Source of the DNA: Hyphomicrobiales bacterium
GTDB taxonomy: Bacteria; Pseudomonadota; Alphaproteobacteria; Rhizobiales; Rhizobiaceae
DNA: 64,000 nucleotides
Direction of reading: 5' to 3'
NCBI GenBank assembly: GCA_900468625.1
Contig: UBUL01000022.1
Coordinates: 1-64,000 of the forward strand
In this document: piece by piece, positions 59,206 to 64,000 of the stretch
How positions within the stretch are numbered: position 1 is the stretch's first letter
Layout of the letters: every line of letters begins with the position of its first letter
The notes under the pieces: model-generated
What the model was told of the DNA's origin: nothing
What the model saw: only the letters and a program-made list of their open reading frames with translations
The model's database searches: none
Program-made: the position numbers and the translations under genes

Positions 59206-60639
59206 ATGACCATTCATCAGAACTTGATCGCCGGAGAATGGACGGGGACGAACGGCACCGAGAACATCAACCCGTCGGATACGAACGAGGTCGTCGGCCT
59301 CTATGCGAGCGCAAGTGCGCAGGATGTCACGGATGCGATCGCTGCCGCCAAGGCCGCTTTTCCGGCGTGGTCCCGTTCCGGCATTCTGGAGCGCCATACG
59401 ATCCTGAAGAAGGCCGGCGACGAGATTCTGGCCCGTAAGGACGAGCTCGGCGCACTGCTCGCCCGTGAAGAAGGCAAGACGCTTCCGGAAGCGACCGGCG
59501 AGACGATCCGAGCCGCGCAGATCTTCGAATTCTTCGCTGGCGAGGCACTGCGTCTGGCGGGCGAGGTGGTGCCTTCGGTGCGCCCGAACATCGGCGTCGA
59601 GATCACGCGCGAGCCGCTCGGCGTCATCGGCATCATCACGCCCTGGAACTTCCCGATCGCCATTCCGGCCTGGAAGATCGCCCCGGCGCTCTGCTACGGC
59701 AACACCGTCGTCTTCAAGCCGGCCGATCTCGTGCCCGGCTGCTCCTGGGCGATCGTCGATATCCTTCACCGCGCCGGCCTTCCGAAGGGCGTGCTGAACC
59801 TCGTCATGGGCAAGGGCTCGGTGGTCGGCCAGGCGATGCTCGACAGCCTGGTTCTTTCCGGCATCACCTTTACCGGCTCGGTCGGCACCGGCAAGCGCGT
59901 GGCACTTTCTTCCGTCGAGCATGGCCGCAAGTATCAGCTCGAAATGGGCGGCAAGAACCCGATGGTCGTGCTTGACGATGCCGATCTTACGGTTGCCGTC
60001 GAAGCGGCTGCCAATTCCGCCTTCTTCTCGACCGGCCAGCGCTGCACGGCCTCGTCGCGCCTGATCGTCACCGAAGGTATTCACGATAAGTTCGTGGCGG
60101 CGTTGACGGAGAAGCTGAAGACGCTGAACGTCGACAACGCCATCAAGTCCGGCACGCATATCGGCCCAGTCGTCGATGCCAAGCAGCTGAAGACGGATAC
60201 CGACTATATCGAGATCGGCAAGCAGGAGGGCGCCAAGCTTGCCTTCGGCGGCGAACTCGTCAGCCGCGACACACCCGGCTTCTATCTGCAGCCGACGCTG
60301 TTTACCGAGGCGACGAACCAGATGCGCATTAGCCGCGAAGAGATCTTCGGGCCGGTTGCCTCCGTCATCCGCGTCAAGGATTACGAAGAGGCGCTGGCAA
60401 CGGCCAACGACACGCCGTTCGGCCTGTCCTCCGGCATTGCCACGACGAGCCTGAAGCATGCAACGCATTTCAAGCGCAATGCGGAAGCCGGCATGGTCAT
60501 GGTCAATCTGCCGACGGCAGGTGTCGATTTCCATGTGCCCTTCGGCGGCCGCAAGGGCTCGTCCTTCGGTCCGCGCGAACAGGGCAAATACGCCGCCGAA
60601 TTCTTCACCACCGTCAAGACCGCATACACGCTCGCCTGA
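59206..60639 (+). CDS. 2-oxoglutarate semialdehyde dehydrogenase (ALDH family)
   Basis: 477-residue aldehyde dehydrogenase. Asn148 in PWNFP, Lys171, Glu246 in LEMGGKNP and the nucleophile Cys280 in STGQRCTAS complete the active site. Gene context (ChvE transporter, GguC, arabinonate dehydratase) points to 2-oxoglutarate semialdehyde as substrate, giving 2-oxoglutarate for the TCA cycle. By sequence alone it could equally be a succinate-semialdehyde-type enzyme. It starts 66 bp after gguC in the same direction. Confidence 0.9.
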   Translation: MTIHQNLIAGEWTGTNGTENINPSDTNEVVGLYASASAQDVTDAIAAAKAAFPAWSRSGILERHTILKKAGDEILARKDELGALLAREEGKTLPEATGETIRAAQIFEFFAGEALRLAGEVVPSVRPNIGVEITREPLGVIGIITPWNFPIAIPAWKIAPALCYGNTVVFKPADLVPGCSWAIVDILHRAGLPKGVLNLVMGKGSVVGQAMLDSLVLSGITFTGSVGTGKRVALSSVEHGRKYQLEMGGKNPMVVLDDADLTVAVEAAANSAFFSTGQRCTASSRLIVTEGIHDKFVAALTEKLKTLNVDNAIKSGTHIGPVVDAKQLKTDTDYIEIGKQEGAKLAFGGELVSRDTPGFYLQPTLFTEATNQMRISREEIFGPVASVIRVKDYEEALATANDTPFGLSSGIATTSLKHATHFKRNAEAGMVMVNLPTAGVDFHVPFGGRKGSSFGPREQGKYAAEFFTTVKTAYTLA

Positions 60640-60702
60640 CCATCGAATTCAAGGCTCGGGAGCGAACGAGGCGGCCCGGGCGACACAAAAGGTACCGAGA
60701 CT

Positions 60703-62448
60703 ATGAAAAAGAAAGCTGAATGGCCGCGCAAGCTGCGCTCTTACGACTGGTTCGGCGGCACCGGCAAGAACGCGATCATGCATCGCTCCTGGATGAAGAA
60801 CCAGGGCCTGCCCGCCGACACGTTCGACGGCCGTCCGATTATCGGCATCTGTAACACCTGGTCGGAGCTGACGCCCTGCAATGCGCATCTGCGCGATCTT
60901 GCAGAGCGCGTGAAGCGCGGCGTCTACGAAGCGGGCGGCTTCCCCGTCGAGTTTCCGGTTTTCTCCGTCGGCGAAAGCACGCTGCGCCCGACGGCGATGA
61001 TGTTCCGCAATCTCGCTGCCATGGACGTCGAAGAAGCGATCCGTGGCAATCCGGTCGATGGCGTCGTATTGCTCGGCGGTTGCGACAAGACCACGCCGAG
61101 CCTGCTGATGGGTGCCGCTTCGGTCGACATTCCGGTTATTCTCGTTTCCGGCGGCCCGATGCTGAACGGCAAGTGGCGCGGCAAGGATGTCGGTTCCGGC
61201 ACGGCGATCTGGCAGTTCTCGGAAATGGTGAAGTCCGGCGAGATGTCGCTGGATGAATTCATGGATGCGGAGCAGGGCATGGCTCGCTCGGCCGGCAGCT
61301 GCATGACCATGGGTACGGCCTCGACCATGGCATCGATGGCCGAAGCGCTCGGCATGACGCTGCCCGGCAACGCCGCCATCCCGGCCGTCGATGCGCGTCG
61401 CCGCGTCATCTCGCAACTGTCAGGCCGCCGCATCGTCGACATGGTCAAGGAAGACCTGAAACCATCAGACATTCTGACCAAGGAAGCCTTTGAGAACGCG
61501 ATCCGCGTCAATGGCGCCGTCGGCGGCTCCACCAATGCCGTTCTGCATCTGCTGGCGCTTGCCGGCCGCATTGGCGTCGATCTGTCTCTGGACGATTGGG
61601 ATCGTCTCGGCCGGGAAGTGCCGACGATCGTCAACCTGCAGCCGTCGGGCAAGTATCTGATGGAAGAATTCTATTATGCCGGCGGTCTGCCCGTAGTCAT
61701 CAAGGCGGTCGGCGAAATGGGCCTGCTGCACAAGGACGCGATCACCGTCACGGGCGATACGATCTGGGCCGGCGTCAAGGATGTCGTCAACTACAATGAC
61801 GACGTCATCGTTCCGAAGGAAAAGGCGCTGACGCAGTCGGGCGGCATTGCCGTTCTGCGCGGCAACCTTGCACCGAAGGGCGCCGTCCTGAAGCCGTCGG
61901 CCGCTTCGCCGCATCTGATGCAGCACAAGGGCCGCGCTGTCGTGTTCGAAAGCATCGAAGACTACCACGCCCGTATCAACCGTGACGATCTCGACATCGA
62001 CGAGAACTGCGTCATGGTGCTGAAATACTGCGGCCCGAAGGGTTATCCGGGCATGGCCGAAGTCGGCAATATGGGCCTGCCGCCGAAGGTGCTGAAGAAG
62101 GGCATCACTGACATGATCCGCATCTCCGATGCGCGCATGTCCGGCACGGCCTACGGCACCGTCATCCTGCACACCGCGCCGGAAGCCGCCGATGGCGGCC
62201 CGCTGGCGCTGGTCCAGAACGGCGACATCATCGCCGTCGATGTTCCCGCCCGCACCATCCAGCTGGAGGTTTCGGACGAGGAACTGGCAAAGCGCCGCGC
62301 CGCCTGGGTTTCCCCGGTCAAGCCGCTCACCGGCGGCTATGGTGGCCTTTACGTGAAGTCGGTCATGCAGGCCGATACCGGCGCCGACCTCGACTTCCTC
62401 GTCGGCCCGCGCGGCTCGGAAATCCCGAACGACCGCGACAGCCACTAA
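60703..62448 (+). CDS. L-arabinonate dehydratase (IlvD/Edd family)
   Basis: 581-residue dehydratase. The three cysteines of the [2Fe-2S] cluster are at 59 (TPCN), 127 (GGCDKT) and 200 (GSCMTMG), the numbering of the well-studied R. leguminosarum L-arabinonate dehydratase. SDARMSGTAYG near residue 480 carries the catalytic Ser. It removes water from L-arabinonate (or D-fuconate/galactonate type acids) to give 2-keto-3-deoxy-arabinonate, the substrate for the GguC-type step. Last gene of the run, followed by a strong terminator. A sugar dehydrogenase and lactonase for the first steps are not in the window. Confidence 0.92.
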   Translation: MKKKAEWPRKLRSYDWFGGTGKNAIMHRSWMKNQGLPADTFDGRPIIGICNTWSELTPCNAHLRDLAERVKRGVYEAGGFPVEFPVFSVGESTLRPTAMMFRNLAAMDVEEAIRGNPVDGVVLLGGCDKTTPSLLMGAASVDIPVILVSGGPMLNGKWRGKDVGSGTAIWQFSEMVKSGEMSLDEFMDAEQGMARSAGSCMTMGTASTMASMAEALGMTLPGNAAIPAVDARRRVISQLSGRRIVDMVKEDLKPSDILTKEAFENAIRVNGAVGGSTNAVLHLLALAGRIGVDLSLDDWDRLGREVPTIVNLQPSGKYLMEEFYYAGGLPVVIKAVGEMGLLHKDAITVTGDTIWAGVKDVVNYNDDVIVPKEKALTQSGGIAVLRGNLAPKGAVLKPSAASPHLMQHKGRAVVFESIEDYHARINRDDLDIDENCVMVLKYCGPKGYPGMAEVGNMGLPPKVLKKGITDMIRISDARMSGTAYGTVILHTAPEAADGGPLALVQNGDIIAVDVPARTIQLEVSDEELAKRRAAWVSPVKPLTGGYGGLYVKSVMQADTGADLDFLVGPRGSEIPNDRDSH

Positions 62449-62473
62449 AACCTATTTGGGAATTGAAAAAAAA

Positions 62474-62504
62474 GGGGCGGGACGCGAGTTCCGCCCCCTT
62501 TTTT
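62474..62504 (+). terminator. Rho-independent terminator of the chvE-ggu-ara operon
   Basis: GC-rich stem GGGGCGG with a facing CCGCCCC across a short loop, followed by CTTTTTTT and preceded by eight As, so it can work in both directions. It is 25 bp after the dehydratase stop. Confidence 0.85.
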
Positions 62505-62557
62505 ACCGCGATTTCGGAGCCGTATTGACGATTTTATAATAATTGACCATATTTCAT

Positions 62558-62569
62558 GTACATCTGTAC
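62558..62569. promoter_or_regulatory. Toxin-antitoxin operator/promoter
   Basis: GTACA-TC-TGTAC, a perfect 12-bp inverted repeat 14 bp before the antitoxin ATG. TTGACG at 62525-62530 and CATATT at 62548-62553 (17-bp spacing) could be the promoter. Antitoxin autorepression is the usual arrangement. Confidence 0.6.
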
Positions 62570-62582
62570 GGGAATAGTGTCC

Positions 62583-62828
62583 ATGTCTCTCAAATCTGTC
62601 GGTGCCGCCGAATTCAAGGCAAAATGCCTTCACCTGATCGATCAAATGGGCGATGACGGAGAGCCTATTATCATTACGAAGCGTGGAAGGCCGGTCGCTC
62701 TGTTGACCCCTGCGCCGGAGAAATCAGATCGCCCTAGTATCATCGGCGCGATGAAGGGTAGTGTTCTCCAATATGATGATCCGTTCCTACCTGCTGTCGA
62801 TGCTGAAGATTGGGATGCGACGCATTGA
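62583..62828 (+). CDS. Phd/YefM-type antitoxin
   Basis: 81 residues. The N-terminal SLKSVGAAEFKAKCLHLIDQ and EPIIITKRGRPVALLTP strands are the Phd/YefM DNA-binding fold; the C-terminal part (GAMKGSVLQYDDPFLPAVDAEDWDATH) is the flexible toxin-neutralising tail. Its stop overlaps the toxin start by 4 bp (TTGA). It is smaller than most Phd proteins, but complete. Confidence 0.86.
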   Translation: MSLKSVGAAEFKAKCLHLIDQMGDDGEPIIITKRGRPVALLTPAPEKSDRPSIIGAMKGSVLQYDDPFLPAVDAEDWDATH

Positions 62829-63235
62829 TCGTCATCGATACGCATATTTTGATCTGGGCCATGCATGACGATCCGCGGCTGAGCGCGGGAGCTCGGCAGC
62901 TTATCGATGAAACCACGGCACGCAGTCGCATTCTGATCTCGGCGATCACGCCCTGGGAAATCGCCATGCTCGCACAGAAGGGACGCATCGCACTTGGTGA
63001 CGATGTTGGTCGTTGGCTCGACACGGCACTCGCTTTATCTGGTTTGCAGCTTGCTCCCATAGAGCCACAGATTGCCGTGGATAGCGTGCGCCTGCCGGGG
63101 GAGTTCCATGCCGACCCCGCTGACCGAATCATTGTGGCGACGGCGCGCTTCCACCGTATCCCGCTACTGACAGCCGACCAGGCGATCCTTCATTATGGTG
63201 ATAAGGGCCATGTCGAGGTTTTCCCCGCAGGATAA
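62825..63235 (+). CDS. PIN-domain toxin (VapC-like)
   Basis: 136-residue PIN-domain ribonuclease. Acidic residues for Mg2+ lie in IVIDTHILIWAM (Asp4), ITPWEIAML (Glu), and HADPADRIIVATAR plus LLTADQAIL (two Asp). VapC-type toxins cleave tRNA or rRNA; the target here is unknown. The start is the TTG that overlaps the antitoxin stop, not a farther upstream codon, because translation coupling is normal in these modules. It ends 11 bp before the transglutaminase-like gene on the opposite strand. Confidence 0.86.
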   Translation: MIVIDTHILIWAMHDDPRLSAGARQLIDETTARSRILISAITPWEIAMLAQKGRIALGDDVGRWLDTALALSGLQLAPIEPQIAVDSVRLPGEFHADPADRIIVATARFHRIPLLTADQAILHYGDKGHVEVFPAG

Positions 63236-63245
63236 ATTGGGTCCA

Positions 63246-64000
63246 TCAGCTCTGGCTTTGACTCTGACTTTGCCCCTGGCTCGCAACTGCCACCTTCACG
63301 GTAAGGGTTTCCCCTGGCGTGCCGATCCGCATACCGGAAACGGGGGCTGCGTCACGATAGCAGAGACCCGTCGCGATGCGAACGTAGCGGGCATCGGGGC
63401 AGACGTCGTTGGCCGGGTCGAAGCCGACCCAGCCGAGGCCGGGAATATGTGCCTCCGCCCATGCATGCGTGGCGGCCTGCTCGTTCTTGCCTTCCATCAT
63501 CAGATAGCCGGAAACGTAACGCGCCGGGATACGCAATATGCGGGCGCCGGCGAGGAAGATATGGGCATGGTCCTGGCAGACGCCGCTCTTTGCCTCCAGC
63601 GCCTGTTCCGCCGTCGTCTCGGTGTCGCTGGTGCCGGGCTTGTATTCCACGGTTTCGTGGATTGCCTTCATCAGTGCGTGCATCTTGCTGAGTTCATTGT
63701 CGCCGGAAATGCCGCGCAACAGCTCCTTCGTGAGCCTGCCGGCCTTCGTGCGCGGCGATTCCCGCAGGAAAAGCCAGAGTGGGCTGAAGCCTTGATGCAG
63801 CCCGATAACGCCGTTGAGATCCTGCGTTTCGACTTCGCCTGACGCGATGATCTTCGTCGTGTCCTGCTGTCCGTCGAGGGAAACGAGCGTGGTGCGGTTG
63901 CCGAACTGGTCGTCATACTCCACCTCGGGTTTTGCGCCTTCGACCGTCAGTTTCCAGTCGATGACCTTCTGCCCGACGCCGGTCGGCGGCGTCAGGTGAA
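63246..64000 (-). CDS. Transglutaminase-like protein, 3' part
   Basis: At least 250 residues, open to the right edge, so the N terminus is outside. The core SGVCQDHAHIFLAGARILRIPARYVSGYL (quoted from SGVCQDHAHIFLAGARILR) gives the nucleophile Cys, THAWAEAHIPGLGWVGFDPAND the His and Asp of the papain-like triad. The family (COG1305) is annotated as cysteine proteases and often sits next to genes for alpha-E and circularly permuted ATP-grasp proteins; those would lie off the window. The tail is an odd SQ repeat (GQSQSQSQS). Truncated by the window, not by mutation. Confidence 0.85.
   Translation of the reverse strand, partial: HLTPPTGVGQKVIDWKLTVEGAKPEVEYDDQFGNRTTLVSLDGQQDTTKIIASGEVETQDLNGVIGLHQGFSPLWLFLRESPRTKAGRLTKELLRGISGDNELSKMHALMKAIHETVEYKPGTSDTETTAEQALEAKSGVCQDHAHIFLAGARILRIPARYVSGYLMMEGKNEQAATHAWAEAHIPGLGWVGFDPANDVCPDARYVRIATGLCYRDAAPVSGMRIGTPGETLTVKVAVASQGQSQSQSQS

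Noticed and set aside
58048..60534. An 828-codon minus-strand frame opposite gguC and the aldehyde dehydrogenase
   Set aside because: Another GC-bias shadow; the plus strand encodes two well-supported enzymes.

Overview
The window reads as chromosome (or a chromosome-like replicon) of a Rhizobium species or a close relative. The indicators are a gbpR-chvE-gguABC sugar locus, a short FtsZ2-type protein, a RopA-type porin, two copies of a RIME-like intergenic repeat (9679-9792 and 41036-41148), a GGAA-N6-TTCC IolR-type site before an inositol dehydrogenase gene, and evenly high GC throughout apart from a visibly AT-richer patch near 41.8-44.0 kb. No phage, plasmid-transfer, CRISPR or insertion-sequence genes were seen.

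Layout. 0-2.5 kb: ftsZ2-like and a fabF-like ketoacyl synthase on the minus strand. 2.7-11.6 kb: an RND efflux pair with a divergent TetR repressor, a second TetR, an OhrR-like MarR regulator with a COG2085 oxidoreductase, a thioesterase and an SDR. The TetR/RND intergenic region and the SDR upstream region carry the same operator (TTAGAT-N10-ATCTAA, three copies). 11.7-18.2 kb: a LacI-controlled ABC transporter cluster (binding protein, permease, ATPase) with a hydroxypyruvate-isomerase-like protein and an inositol-dehydrogenase-like protein, ending in a truncated RpiR regulator. 18.3-22.8 kb: the most unusual locus, a single 1107-residue protein joining 2-oxoacid dehydrogenase E1 alpha, E1 beta, a lipoyl domain and a complete KAS III (FabH) domain, with a fatty-acid-hydroxylase-family membrane protein upstream on the same strand.

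22.9-39.4 kb holds assorted accessory and housekeeping genes: acetyltransferases, a MocR regulator with its divergent flavoprotein, a two-gene membrane transporter unit, an RpiR regulator, a luciferase-like monooxygenase, cupins, an EptA-type lipid A phosphoethanolamine transferase next to a truncated response regulator and a PAP2 phosphatase remnant, an ECF42 sigma factor with its DGPF partner, and a LysR/MFS pair. 39.5-44.1 kb: porin, RIME copy, a small secreted protein, then an AT-richer group with a TIR-like effector protein beside a tRNA-Arg(CCG) gene. 44.2-49.2 kb: a xylose-type ABC operon with a divergent ROK repressor. 49.2-52.8 kb: an ArsR/AHSA1/ClpP-paralogue group, an inositol 2-dehydrogenase and small proteins. 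52.8-62.5 kb: gbpR, then chvE-gguA-gguB-gguC, a semialdehyde dehydrogenase and an arabinonate dehydratase, together a non-phosphorylative aldose (L-arabinose-type) uptake and catabolic unit. 62.5-64 kb: a Phd/PIN toxin-antitoxin module and the 3' part of a transglutaminase-like gene that runs off the window.

The dominant theme is sugar and polyol acquisition. Three separate CUT2-type ABC systems occur, each with its own regulator, and in all three a strong hairpin follows the binding-protein gene. The strongest candidate for an undescribed system is the E1-lipoyl-KAS III fusion; the second is the TIR-like group next to tRNA-Arg.
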